DNA from: Aequorivita capsosiphonis DSM 23843
GTDB lineage: Bacteria > Bacteroidota > Bacteroidia > Flavobacteriales > Flavobacteriaceae
Direction: 5' to 3'
Assembly (NCBI RefSeq): GCF_000429125.1
Contig: NZ_KE386850.1
Span: 145,940-209,939, forward strand
Length of the DNA stretch: 64,000 nt
Shown here: positions 14,706 through 22,972 of the stretch, one piece after another
Layout of the letters: each line of letters begins with the position of its first letter
How positions within the stretch are numbered: position 1 is the first letter of the stretch
Program-made: the position numbers and the translations under genes
Notes under the pieces: model-generated
The model's database searches: none
Told to the model about the DNA's origin: nothing
What the model saw: only the letters and a program-made list of their open reading frames with translations

Positions 14706-16001
14706 ATGTTGTTAATATACACTCGAAAACTTACGCCGCGAATTTCCTATATTTTTAAACATATTTGCCTGCGAATCTTGGGGATTGATGTTTCTTTTAC
14801 CTCTGTTATTGAGGAGTTTATTTCGTATGGCGGCCCTAAAATTTCCTATGGAAAAAAACCTTTGGGCAATGAACTTTTCTTTCAGAGTTATGGCCTACTA
14901 GAGCAGCAAGGTTTGGAAGCAATTGACGTCACAGTAAAAAAATGGAACGATACGTACGGTTTCTTTTCAGTTTCACCCAGTAGTGGGCTGCCTTTTGATA
15001 TTTTTTCATCTAGTTTTTATATGATTACGCGTTATGAGGAATTCCTTCCACATGTTAAAGATGAAATGGGGCGCTTTATGGCTTCGGAAAGCTTGGCGTA
15101 TAAAGAAGGATTCTTGCAGCAACCCATAGTGGATATTTGGACTTATTTATTTAAAGATAAGTTGTTGTCGGTTTTTCCGGAAATGAAATTCCCAAAGAAA
15201 CAACTTACAGTGCATACCGTTATTGAATCTGCACAGCCGTATGCTTACAAGCAGAAAGGTTTTTTCCGAACTGTTGTGGGCTATATTAACAGTCTTTTTA
15301 GGGGTGAATTTCGAAAGATTGTGGCACGCACCCAAGCGATTGTAGGCTATAAACGCGATCCCTTAGACACATTTAAATGGATTGTAAACATTGCAAACAA
15401 AAGTAATTTTGACCTGACCATTTTCTTTCTTTTAGGAAACTCCCTTTCTTTTAATGAAAGTATGAACACTCATAGACAGAAGTTTAAATTGCTAATAAAA
15501 TATGTTGCGGATTATCAAGAAGTAGGATTGATTTTTTCATATAATTCACTGAGGAATTATGAAATGTTGAAAAGTGAAAAACGCAGAATGCAGGAAATAA
15601 CCAATCGCTCCTTGGTAAGTTCGATGAACTCAGAATTCCTTGTGAACTTGCCTGATATTTACAGACACTTGGTGGAATTGCAAATAACAAGAGACTTTAC
15701 CATGGTTTTTCGAAATACAAATGGATTTAGAGCGGGCACGTGTACCCCTTTTCTTTTTTATGATTTGGATTATGAAGTTAAAACCCCTTTGATTATATAT
15801 CCTTCGGCATTGTCTACTTCTGCTTTTCAACAGAAATATGCTTCGGATATTGAAAAAACGGTGCTAAATACTATCGATACTGTTGCCAAGGTAAACGGTA
15901 CATTCACTATGATCTTTTCGAACAAGGATTTTTCTTCTACGGAGAGCAATAAAGTATGGCGACGCATTTATTCAGAAAGACTACAGGAATATGTACAATA
16001 G
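14706..16001 (+). CDS. Polysaccharide-deacetylase-like protein (DUF7033 type)
   Basis: The 431-aa protein resembles flavobacterial proteins annotated as polysaccharide deacetylase family with an N-terminal DUF7033-type region. The N-terminal part has the FDIFSSSFYMITRYEE motif; the C-terminal part shows DPLDTFKWIVNIANKSNFDLT, GLIFSYNS, FRAGTCTPFLFYDLDYEV and LIIYPSALS, which fit the NodB-fold barrel. The classical TFDD/HxxH metal motif is not obvious: where HS would be expected it reads FSYNS. The enzyme may therefore be inactive or atypical. It lies between radC (6 bp) and the HAD gene (11-bp overlap). There is no signal peptide, so it is probably cytoplasmic. Confidence 0.7.
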   Translation: MLLIYTRKLTPRISYIFKHICLRILGIDVSFTSVIEEFISYGGPKISYGKKPLGNELFFQSYGLLEQQGLEAIDVTVKKWNDTYGFFSVSPSSGLPFDIFSSSFYMITRYEEFLPHVKDEMGRFMASESLAYKEGFLQQPIVDIWTYLFKDKLLSVFPEMKFPKKQLTVHTVIESAQPYAYKQKGFFRTVVGYINSLFRGEFRKIVARTQAIVGYKRDPLDTFKWIVNIANKSNFDLTIFFLLGNSLSFNESMNTHRQKFKLLIKYVADYQEVGLIFSYNSLRNYEMLKSEKRRMQEITNRSLVSSMNSEFLVNLPDIYRHLVELQITRDFTMVFRNTNGFRAGTCTPFLFYDLDYEVKTPLIIYPSALSTSAFQQKYASDIEKTVLNTIDTVAKVNGTFTMIFSNKDFSSTESNKVWRRIYSERLQEYVQ

Positions 16002-16680
16002 TGAAATAACCGACGTTTTTTTCGATTTAGATCATACCCTTTGGGACTTTGACCGAAATTCCGGTTTAGCTTTTCAGCGTGTTTTCCAAAATCATAAAAT
16101 AAAGCTTTCGCTTTCTCAATTTTTACGGGAATACGAACCGATCAATTTAGCTTATTGGAAACAATATAGGGAAGAGCGCATTACAAAAGAAGAACTTAGA
16201 AGAGGCCGACTGTCAGAGACCTTTGATGTTTTAAAAATGAAATATTCGTTAGAAATTATTGATGCACTTGCAGACTCGTATATTGATGAACTCTCGGGCG
16301 ACAATCACCTTTTTGTGGGAACATTTGAAATATTGGATTATCTATCCGAAAGATACCAGCTGCATATTATTACCAATGGTTTTAAGGAAGTGCAACATTT
16401 AAAACTTCGAAATAGTGGAATCAAGAATTATTTCCGCAGTGTGACCACTTCAGAAGAAGTAGGTTTAAAGAAGCCGCATCCTTCCGTATTTAACGCCGCA
16501 TTGAAAAAAGCATCCGTAGCTCCAGAAAAGAGTATCATGATTGGTGACAGTTTTGAAGCTGATATTGTGGGTGCGAATAACGCCGGAATGCACACCCTAT
16601 TTTTTAATTATAGAAAGGAAAAAGTATCGCCTCCTTTCACTTCTGTGAATGAGCTTTTACAAATAAAAGAGTATTTGTAG
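15991..16680 (+). CDS. YjjG-type HAD nucleotidase
   Basis: The 229-aa protein is a haloacid dehalogenase-superfamily hydrolase of the YjjG type, which dephosphorylates (non-canonical) pyrimidine nucleotides. Motif I is FFDLDHTLWDF (Asp nucleophile and Asp +2), followed by a helical cap, motif II IITNGF, motif III KKPHPSVF and motif IV MIGDSFEADIVGA. The ATG at 15991 overlaps the deacetylase-like gene by 11 bp, so the two are translationally coupled. A hairpin and a lipoprotein gene follow after 51 bp. Confidence 0.9.
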   Translation: MYNSEITDVFFDLDHTLWDFDRNSGLAFQRVFQNHKIKLSLSQFLREYEPINLAYWKQYREERITKEELRRGRLSETFDVLKMKYSLEIIDALADSYIDELSGDNHLFVGTFEILDYLSERYQLHIITNGFKEVQHLKLRNSGIKNYFRSVTTSEEVGLKKPHPSVFNAALKKASVAPEKSIMIGDSFEADIVGANNAGMHTLFFNYRKEKVSPPFTSVNELLQIKEYL

Positions 16681-16686
16681 TAATAT

Positions 16687-16726
16687 TGGGGCATAAATTC
16701 CGTTAGTAGTCAGTACTTTATCCCCA
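16687..16726 (+). promoter_or_regulatory. Hairpin directly before the 16732 start codon
   Basis: TGGGG (16687-16691), one bulged C, then ATAAA (16693-16697) pairs with TTTAT-CCCCA (16717-16726): a 10-bp stem with a 19-nt loop that ends 5 nt before the ATG. It could be a weak terminator of the upstream operon or a structure limiting access to the start codon. Confidence 0.4.
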
Positions 16727-16731
16727 TAAAA

Positions 16732-17277
16732 ATGATCAGATCAATAGCATTAGGAGTTTTGACGATATGTGCATGTCTTTTCTTTACGGCGTGTATAAAA
16801 AATACCGATTTTGACCAAGCTGAAAATATAGTCTTGACGCCCGTTATTGACTTAGACTTGATATACTTTAATCTGCGTACAAGTGATTTTTTAGATTCCA
16901 TAAACGCAACCCCCATACTTACGGTTCGCGATACAACGCAGGTTAAATTCTTGGACGATAGCACATTACTGAAAAATTTGGAGCGTGTTGAGTTCTATTT
17001 TAAGTTCACCAATAGTATTCCGCGTGATTTTCAAGTTGATTTTCAGTTTTTAAGTGAAATGAATGATACCACTTATTTTGCTGAAACACCAGTGGATCAA
17101 GGTACGCTCGCGATTCCTGTAATTACTGAGTTTATTGAAAATGTTGAAGGAGATGCAATCGGTCAACTTACACAGGCCAATAAAGTTGTGGTTTCGGTAA
17201 CTATACCAGCTTCTAGTGAAAACCTGGACGGGAGCCTAAACCTCAAATCCAAAGCCACTTACTTTTTCGGAAACTAA
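16732..17277 (+). CDS. Conserved-looking lipoprotein of unknown function
   Basis: The 181-aa product begins with a lipoprotein signal: basic MIRS, hydrophobic core, and lipobox FTAC with the acylated Cys near residue 21, followed by IKNTDFDQ. The mature part is acidic and beta-rich, with DLDLIYFNL, LERVEFYFKF and a C-terminal VVSVTIPAS stretch. I do not recognise a family. It opens a block of three envelope genes; the next starts 4 bp after its stop and is a DUF5723 outer-membrane protein. The neighbours suggest a shared periplasmic or outer-membrane role. Confidence 0.75.
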   Translation: MIRSIALGVLTICACLFFTACIKNTDFDQAENIVLTPVIDLDLIYFNLRTSDFLDSINATPILTVRDTTQVKFLDDSTLLKNLERVEFYFKFTNSIPRDFQVDFQFLSEMNDTTYFAETPVDQGTLAIPVITEFIENVEGDAIGQLTQANKVVVSVTIPASSENLDGSLNLKSKATYFFGN

Positions 17278-17281
17278 TTTC

Positions 17282-18694
17282 ATGCGAAATATAGTAGTTT
17301 ACATATTTTCCCTGATGGGCTTTTTTGCTATTTCGCAAAATAAGCAAATACTCTATGGCTTTGATGAAATACCCCAATCCCTACTATTAAACCCTGGCGG
17401 TAGGATTCTTCAGAAAAAACATTACGGGATTCCTTTCTTGTCGCATATTCACGTTAATGGCGGCTCTTCTGGCGTATCTGTTTACGATATTTTTAAAGAT
17501 GGAAATAATGATATCAATGATCGCATTACACGAAAAATATTCGAAATGAAGAATACCGATTTCTTCACAGCAACGCAACAAATAGAGCTTATCAATTTTG
17601 GATGGGTCTCAAAGAATAAAATCTACTTTTCAGGTGGAATATATCAGGAGTTTGATTTTATAACCTATTTCCCAAGAGATCTGGCCATTCTCGCTTGGGA
17701 AGGAAACCGGGATTATCTCAATTATGAATTTGATTTGGGTGAAGTAAGCACTACTGGAGATTTTATGACGGTATATCATTTTGGTCTCAATAAAAAAATT
17801 AATGATAAACTTACTGTTGGTGCTCGCTTAAAGCTATATTCCAGTATGTTCAGCTTTCGTAGTGTTAATAATTCCGGAACTTTTGTTACCCGTTTAGGTG
17901 ATGAAAATTCGGAAAACATCTATGAACATACGGTAGAAAATGCGGACGTAACTGTAGAAACTGCCGGTTATGCTTCTTTGCGGGACATGGATGGAGCAGG
18001 AGAGGTGGCCAAGAATATTTTAGGTAAGGCTCTTTTTGGTGGAAACATTGGAGTAGGAGTGGACCTAGGTTTTACCTACCAGATTAATGACAATTGGAGC
18101 GTGTCCGCAAGTGCTTTGGATATCGGAGCTATTTTTCATTCCAAAGATGTTGAAAGCTATCATGCCCACGGCAGCTATACGTTAGACGGAATTAATTTAA
18201 TTTTTCCGTCATTGGCAGATGGAGAATCGACTTTCCCGTATTATACCGATTTAGAAGATGAAATAGAACGGGAAATTCCCATAGATACAATTCACAAGGG
18301 ATATACGCAGTTTAGGCCCGTAAAGATCAATGCTGGATTAGTATATGGTTTTGGCAGGTCCAACTTCTCTGAAGCCTGTGATTGTCTTAATATGGGTAGT
18401 GGTGGTTCCCATATACAAGCTGTGGGATTTCAATTTTACGGTATTTTCAGACCCAAAGGGCCACAGGTGGCAGGAACTCTTTATTATTACAGAAGACTTA
18501 CCGATTTTATATCGGCAAAGGCCACATATACTGTAGATCCGTTTTCGTTTTATAATGTGGGTCTCGGCGTTTCTGCGAATATTGGAAAGATTAATTTTTA
18601 TTTAGGAGCGGACAATCTCCTTAAATACGGAAACCTAGCGAATGCAAAAAGTGTATCTTTACAGCTAGGTTTCAACATAATAATTGACGATTGA
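17282..18694 (+). CDS. DUF5723 family outer-membrane beta-barrel protein
   Basis: The 470-aa protein has a cleavable signal peptide (IVVYIFSLMGFFAIS, cleavage before QNKQ) and alternating beta strands typical of a barrel: VGARLKLYSSM, GVGVDLGFTYQINDNWSVSASALDIG and the C-terminal LQLGFNIIIDD. The start QILYGFDEIPQSLLLNPGG fits DUF5723, a Bacteroidota outer-membrane family without known function and distantly like PorV/FadL-type barrels. It lies in the middle of the three-gene block; the 3' end overlaps the next gene in an ATGA. Function cannot be deduced. Confidence 0.75.
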   Translation: MRNIVVYIFSLMGFFAISQNKQILYGFDEIPQSLLLNPGGRILQKKHYGIPFLSHIHVNGGSSGVSVYDIFKDGNNDINDRITRKIFEMKNTDFFTATQQIELINFGWVSKNKIYFSGGIYQEFDFITYFPRDLAILAWEGNRDYLNYEFDLGEVSTTGDFMTVYHFGLNKKINDKLTVGARLKLYSSMFSFRSVNNSGTFVTRLGDENSENIYEHTVENADVTVETAGYASLRDMDGAGEVAKNILGKALFGGNIGVGVDLGFTYQINDNWSVSASALDIGAIFHSKDVESYHAHGSYTLDGINLIFPSLADGESTFPYYTDLEDEIEREIPIDTIHKGYTQFRPVKINAGLVYGFGRSNFSEACDCLNMGSGGSHIQAVGFQFYGIFRPKGPQVAGTLYYYRRLTDFISAKATYTVDPFSFYNVGLGVSANIGKINFYLGADNLLKYGNLANAKSVSLQLGFNIIIDD

Positions 18695-19491
18695 TGATAC
18701 GATTTATATTTATTTTCCTTTCCTTGTTACTAGGAGCAAATGCAATTTCGCAAAATACAAACTTGAGTGACTACAGCTATGTTGTTGTTCCGGAAGAGTT
18801 TGAGTTTTTAGAAAAGGCGGATCAGTATAAGATGAATTCCATGGCAAAATTCTATTTTGAAAAATATGGTTTTAATGCTTATATGTCTGATTCTACTCCC
18901 AACGCAAATCGTTGTGATGGGCTTTATGCAAACGTCGAAGAATTACGGACTATTTTAGGAACCAAACTCCAGATAGTTCTAAAAGACTGTGACGACAATG
19001 AGATTTACAGGGGTACTGAAGGTAAAAGTAAATATAAAGAGTTTGAAAAAGCATATCAGGATGCACTGCGAAAATCTTTTAGTAGTTTAGAAGCTATGCG
19101 AGTACATCAAAAGGATGTTGTTCTTATAGCGACTGATACCAGCAAAAAAACCGAGGCTAAAGAAACAATAGAAAATCCAAAGATGCTGGAGCTTACAAAA
19201 CCTAAGGTTTCACGAGTTTCAGGAAATCTGTTGCCCGACGCCAAATTTTCAAACTATTCCAATTCTGGAAAATCATTTCTGCTTCGTAAAACAACTGAAG
19301 GTTATTCTTTATATGAAGAATCTACCAGCGCCGCAGATGGACTTCTTTTAAAAGGGAAAATAATTTTGATGGATACGGTCGTGAAATATATGGATACCTC
19401 CGGTAATGTTGCAGACGCGGCTTTTGATGCCACAGGAAATCTTATCATTAAGAAAGATGGTTCTTCTACAGTCTATAAGTTCGAAATCTAA
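18691..19491 (+). CDS. Secreted protein of unknown function
   Basis: The 266-aa product has a signal peptide (FIFIFLSLLLGANAIS, then QNTNL) and a mature domain starting YSYVVVPEEFEFLEKADQYK, with two cysteines (NRCDGLY and KDCDDNE) that could form a disulfide. A YQDALRKSFSSLE helix is followed by a linker rich in Lys/Glu, and the C-terminus is a beta-rich repeat-like part (YSLYEESTSAADGLLLKGK). It probably stays in the periplasm or is attached to the DUF5723 barrel. No family is recognised. It overlaps the upstream gene by 4 bp (ATGA), and its stop overlaps the stop of convergent rarA by 4 bp. Confidence 0.75.
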   Translation: MMIRFIFIFLSLLLGANAISQNTNLSDYSYVVVPEEFEFLEKADQYKMNSMAKFYFEKYGFNAYMSDSTPNANRCDGLYANVEELRTILGTKLQIVLKDCDDNEIYRGTEGKSKYKEFEKAYQDALRKSFSSLEAMRVHQKDVVLIATDTSKKTEAKETIENPKMLELTKPKVSRVSGNLLPDAKFSNYSNSGKSFLLRKTTEGYSLYEESTSAADGLLLKGKIILMDTVVKYMDTSGNVADAAFDATGNLIIKKDGSSTVYKFEI

Positions 19492-20765
19492 AAATTGTAT
19501 TTCTCTTTCCAAAGTTGCTTAAGATAATTCTTTAGCGAAGTTTCCTTTGGATTGTTTCCAGGTTTATAAAACGTGGTTCCCTTTATTTCTTCAGGTAAAA
19601 ACTCGTGTGGCACAAAGTTGCCTTCATAATTGTGGGCATATTCATAGTTCTTCCCGTGGCCCAATTGCTTCATAAGCTTGGTTGGTGCATTGCGGATTGA
19701 CAATGGAACTGATAGATCGCCCGTTTGCCTAACTAGCTGCTGAGCCTCTCCTATGGCTTTATAGGAAGCATTGCTTTTGGCGGAAGTTGCCAAATAGATT
19801 GCACATTGGCTTAAAATAATCCGCGCTTCAGGGTAGCCAATGGTGTTTACGGCATGAAAAGTGCTGTTGGCAAGTAAAAGCGCGTTCGGGTTTGCCATTC
19901 CGATATCTTCAGAAGATAAAATTACCATACGTCGTGCAATAAACTTGATGTCTTCACCTCCTTCAATCATGCGTGCTAGCCAATATACGGCGGCATTTGG
20001 ATCACTTCCACGGATTGATTTTATAAAGGCGGAGATAATATCATAATGCTGATCGCCAGTTTTATCATAGAGCACCGTGTTTTTTTGTGCTTTTTGCATG
20101 ACCAGATCGTTTGTAATTACAACTTCATCCTCTTTTTCTGAAAGTACGACCAGTTCTAATATGTTGAGTAGTTTTCGCGCATCACCTCCCGAAAGTCTGA
20201 TGATGGCTTCGGTCTCTTTTAACTTTACTTTTTTCTTGGAAAGAATTTCATCTTCCTTTAAGGCTCTTTTCAACAGGGCCTCCATGTCTTCCCGGCTAAA
20301 AGGTTCCAAAACATAAACCTGACAACGGGACAATAATGCGGGAATTACTTCAAAACTAGGATTTTCAGTAGTTGCTCCAATAAGTGTTATCCAGCCTTTT
20401 TCTACCGCACCCAATAGCGAGTCTTGCTGCGACTTGCTAAACCGATGAATTTCATCAATAAATAAAATTGGATTTTTTGTCGAGAATAGATTGTCACTTT
20501 TCTTCGCTTTCTCTATTACTTCTCTTACGGCCGCCACTCCGCTATCTACGGCACTCAAAACGTAAAATGGTCTTCCACTTTGGTTGGCAATAATGTTGGC
20601 GAGGGTAGTTTTCCCTGTTCCCGGTGGTCCCCAAAAAATCATAGAGGGCATCATTCCTGTACTTAATTGTGAAGTCAACGAACCTGTGGGACCAACTAAA
20701 TGTTGTTGACTTAAATAACCTTCAAGGGAGTTGGGGCGGATTCGTTCGGCGAGGGGTGCGTTCAT
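19488..20765 (-). CDS. rarA: Replication-associated recombination protein A (RarA/MgsA)
   Basis: RarA is an AAA+ ATPase, related to clamp loaders, that acts at stalled replication forks. The 425-aa protein shows [19 protein letters not shown] at the start, Walker [10 protein letters not shown] near 46, Walker [10 protein letters not shown], sensor 1 [11 protein letters not shown] and arginine-finger region LLSRCQVY, and the C-terminal tetramerisation and MgsA domains ([19 protein letters not shown]). Length fits the family (447 in E. coli). A perfect -7 box TAATTTTG ends 5 nt before the ATG, so the mRNA may be leaderless. Its stop overlaps that of the convergent unknown gene. Confidence 0.95.
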   Translation of the reverse strand: MNAPLAERIRPNSLEGYLSQQHLVGPTGSLTSQLSTGMMPSMIFWGPPGTGKTTLANIIANQSGRPFYVLSAVDSGVAAVREVIEKAKKSDNLFSTKNPILFIDEIHRFSKSQQDSLLGAVEKGWITLIGATTENPSFEVIPALLSRCQVYVLEPFSREDMEALLKRALKEDEILSKKKVKLKETEAIIRLSGGDARKLLNILELVVLSEKEDEVVITNDLVMQKAQKNTVLYDKTGDQHYDIISAFIKSIRGSDPNAAVYWLARMIEGGEDIKFIARRMVILSSEDIGMANPNALLLANSTFHAVNTIGYPEARIILSQCAIYLATSAKSNASYKAIGEAQQLVRQTGDLSVPLSIRNAPTKLMKQLGHGKNYEYAHNYEGNFVPHEFLPEEIKGTTFYKPGNNPKETSLKNYLKQLWKEKYNF

Positions 20766-20770
20766 ATTTT

Positions 20771-20778
20771 CAAAATTA
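20771..20778 (-). promoter_or_regulatory. Candidate -7 box of rarA
   Basis: Read on the minus strand this is TAATTTTG, a perfect match to TAnnTTTG, with only 5 nt between it and the rarA ATG. A -33 TTG at the usual distance is not obvious. Confidence 0.4.
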
Positions 20779-20814
20779 CAATTTTAATAAATCGGTTTCA
20801 CTGACAATTTATCA

Positions 20815-20822
20815 TAAATTTG
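20815..20822 (+). promoter_or_regulatory. Candidate -7 box of the rhomboid gene
   Basis: TAAATTTG matches TAnnTTTG perfectly and lies 32 bp upstream of the ATG at 20855, in the 89-bp divergent gap shared with rarA. Confidence 0.45.
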
Positions 20823-20854
20823 ATTTGGGGATTGTTTTTTGTAATAAATGCAGT

Positions 20855-21625
20855 ATGTCAAAATCTAACCAATTAAATTTTAGTCCGGAAATTATAGGCT
20901 ATCCATTGCTTTTCGTAATGGTGCTTTGGATTGTTTTTTGGATAGAATCTAGGTTTGGAATTAATTTAAATCGTTATGGAGTCTATCCTCGAAAATTGGA
21001 AGGGCTGCGTGGCATCATTTTTAGTCCGTTTATTCATGGTAGTCTTAAGCATCTGTTTAATAACTCGGTTCCATTATTCGTATTGACTGCTGCACTTTTT
21101 TATTTTTATAGAGATATACGTTGGAAGGTATTGTTGTATGGATTGCTATTAACCGGTTTGGCTACTTGGTGCATAGGTAGAGCTTCGTTCCATATTGGTG
21201 CGAGCGGAGTCGTGTATATGCTAGCCGCCTTTTTATTCTTTAAAGGGATTTTCTCCAAACATTATCAGCTTACGGCTCTGGCTCTAGCGGTGGTATTTAT
21301 TTATGGCGGTATGTTGTGGTATGTTTTTCCAGTTAATCCTGAAATTTCTTGGGAAGGACATCTCTCTGGATTTGTTATAGGATTGGTGTTCGCTTTTTTC
21401 TTTAAAGGAAATCCAGTCGAAGGCAAAAAATATGAATGGGAAAAAGAGGGGTTTAACCCCGAAAACGATCCCTTTTTAAGACAATTTGATGACGACGGAA
21501 ATTTTATTGAACTGCCGAAAGAAGAACCTAAGCAAGACTTAGAAACAGATGCTGACGAGCAGAAACCAAAGTCTATTAGAGTGGTTTATACTTTTAAGAA
21601 AAACAGCAAAGACGATGTCGAATAA
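20855..21625 (+). CDS. Rhomboid family intramembrane serine protease
   Basis: The 256-aa protein has at least six hydrophobic segments and the rhomboid catalytic pair: the serine in HIGASGVVY (GxSG motif) and the histidine in WEGHLSGFVIG in a later membrane segment. FIHGSLKHLFNNSVPL is the conserved HxxxHLxxN-type motif. A cytoplasmic, acidic C-terminal tail of about 65 residues follows. Rhomboids cleave membrane proteins within the bilayer; the substrate is unknown. I start at ATG 20855, because a longer frame from 20669 would run antisense into rarA and lacks membrane segments. The stop directly abuts that of convergent rlmB (no spacer). Confidence 0.9.
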   Translation: MSKSNQLNFSPEIIGYPLLFVMVLWIVFWIESRFGINLNRYGVYPRKLEGLRGIIFSPFIHGSLKHLFNNSVPLFVLTAALFYFYRDIRWKVLLYGLLLTGLATWCIGRASFHIGASGVVYMLAAFLFFKGIFSKHYQLTALALAVVFIYGGMLWYVFPVNPEISWEGHLSGFVIGLVFAFFFKGNPVEGKKYEWEKEGFNPENDPFLRQFDDDGNFIELPKEEPKQDLETDADEQKPKSIRVVYTFKKNSKDDVE

Positions 21626-22366
21626 TTATTGGCGACGTTGCCGAACCACTTCGTATAAAAAAGCACCACAAGCAACGGAAACATTCAACGAATTAATTTC
21701 TCCAAGTAGGGGAAGTGAAGCTTTCTGATCTACCAAACCAAGCACAGATTTCGAAACACCTTTTCCTTCTGAACCCATAATTATGGCCAAGGGGGTTTTC
21801 ATGTCTACATCGTATATTTCTGAATTTGTTTTTTCAGTTGCGGCAAGGGTGGTAATTCCAGAGCCTTGCAAATAAAAGATCGCATCTTTTATGTGTTCAA
21901 CTTTGCAGATTGGAATTTTGAATATAGCTCCAGCTGAAGTTTTTACGGTATCGCCGGAAACTGGTGCGCCGCCTGTTTTTTGAATTATTACTGCATCCAC
22001 TCCTGTGCATTCCGCAGTACGTAGAATAGCGCCGAAATTTCGAACATCGGTAATCTGATCCAAGATTAAAAATAGAGGTGCCTTTTCTCTCGCTAAAGCC
22101 TTTTCAACAACAGTTTCTAAGCTGTGAAAGGAAACAGGTGATGTAACGGCAACGATTCCTTGATGATTTCCTTTTGTCAGTCTATTGAGCTTTTCAAATG
22201 GAACGGTGCTCACTGGAATATTTTCCTTTTCAAGATCCTTGATAAGGCCTTCAATTTTGTCACTATCAATTCCTTTTTGCACGAATACCTTATCAAAAAC
22301 AACTTTTGATTTTAGTGCTTCTTTAATAGGGTAGATGCCAAAGATGGTATTTGTTTTATCGCTCAT
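21626..22366 (-). CDS. rlmB: 23S rRNA (guanosine-2'-O)-methyltransferase, RlmB/TrmH family
   Basis: The 246-aa protein is a SPOUT-class (TrmH/SpoU) 2'-O-ribose methyltransferase. The N-terminal substrate-binding domain (NTIFGIYPIKEALKS) is followed by the knot motifs NFGAILRTAECTGVDAVI, IMGSEGKGVS and SLNVSVACGAFLYEVVR, which bind S-adenosylmethionine and carry the catalytic Arg/Asn/Glu. RlmB modifies G2251 in E. coli 23S rRNA; the length agrees (243). ATG 22366 is chosen, because the longer frame up to 22450 reads through the terminator of the neighbouring operon. Confidence 0.9.
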   Translation of the reverse strand: MSDKTNTIFGIYPIKEALKSKVVFDKVFVQKGIDSDKIEGLIKDLEKENIPVSTVPFEKLNRLTKGNHQGIVAVTSPVSFHSLETVVEKALAREKAPLFLILDQITDVRNFGAILRTAECTGVDAVIIQKTGGAPVSGDTVKTSAGAIFKIPICKVEHIKDAIFYLQGSGITTLAATEKTNSEIYDVDMKTPLAIIMGSEGKGVSKSVLGLVDQKASLPLLGEINSLNVSVACGAFLYEVVRQRRQ

Positions 22367-22435
22367 GGATTTTATGTAATTGGAATTCTTTCGACGTTTA
22401 AGCTTACAAAGGTAAATAGAATTAATCTGGTTTGT

Positions 22436-22473
22436 ACAAAAAAAAGGCATCCCTTAAATTTAAGGGATGCCTT
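22436..22473 (-). terminator. Terminator of the SusC/SusD operon (30-nt perfect palindrome)
   Basis: GGCATCCCTTAAA and its exact complement, with AA/TT flanks (22444-22473), form a perfect 30-nt palindrome. On the minus strand it is followed by a run of eight T (22438-22445 as A on plus). It lies 26 bp after the last gene of the uptake operon. Confidence 0.9.
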
Positions 22474-22499
22474 GGTAAATTATTTAGGTTGGGCAAAAA

Positions 22500-22952
22500 T
22501 TATTGTCTTAACCTTACTTTTGTTACTGCCCCAGAAACCACGTTAGCCGATCCTTCAATTGCCAAAGAGAAAAATTCTTTTTCTTGCTCCATAGAGGCGT
22601 TGGTTCCATAAACCATTATTACACCTTCTCTTGAATTTGCAGGTATAGTTACAGTTTGGTCAAACCTATAGTTATCGGGATTAGTTTGTGCTTCAGGTGG
22701 TACAGTAGAATTGTCTAAAATTGCTGGAACAGCAATAATATTAAACTGTCTGTCAGTATTGGCAAGATCACTAGCGAATACTTTTATATCTACACTTTTT
22801 TCGCTACCAGTTGGAACACTATTTATGTTTCTTGTGATATCTGAAAATCCAACTACCGTTTTACGGTCTGTATCATAGTCATCATATGTTTCACAGGAAC
22901 CAACGAATAGTACTAAAGCAACGAGTGTAATTATTATATTAATTTTTTTCAT
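22500..22952 (-). CDS. Small lipoprotein of the SusC/SusD operon
   Basis: The 150-aa product starts with a lipoprotein signal (LVALVLFVGSC, Cys near 20) followed by an acidic ETYDDYDTDR tether that fits the flavobacterial outer-membrane/surface export signal. The mature part (VVGFSDITRNI, SVDIKVFASDLANTDRQFNI, FDQTVTIPANSREG) is beta-rich and resembles the Calx-beta/DUF4843-like immunoglobulin-fold modules often encoded after susD; I cannot fix the family. It probably is a surface glycan- or ligand-binding accessory. It starts 20 bp after susD and is the last gene before the terminator. Confidence 0.7.
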   Translation of the reverse strand: MKKINIIITLVALVLFVGSCETYDDYDTDRKTVVGFSDITRNINSVPTGSEKSVDIKVFASDLANTDRQFNIIAVPAILDNSTVPPEAQTNPDNYRFDQTVTIPANSREGVIMVYGTNASMEQEKEFFSLAIEGSANVVSGAVTKVRLRQ

Positions 22953-22972
22953 TACGATTATTTTTAAGGTTA

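Noticed and set aside
20669-20854. N-terminal extension of the rhomboid protease
   Set aside because: It lies antisense to the rarA 5' end and contains the candidate promoters.
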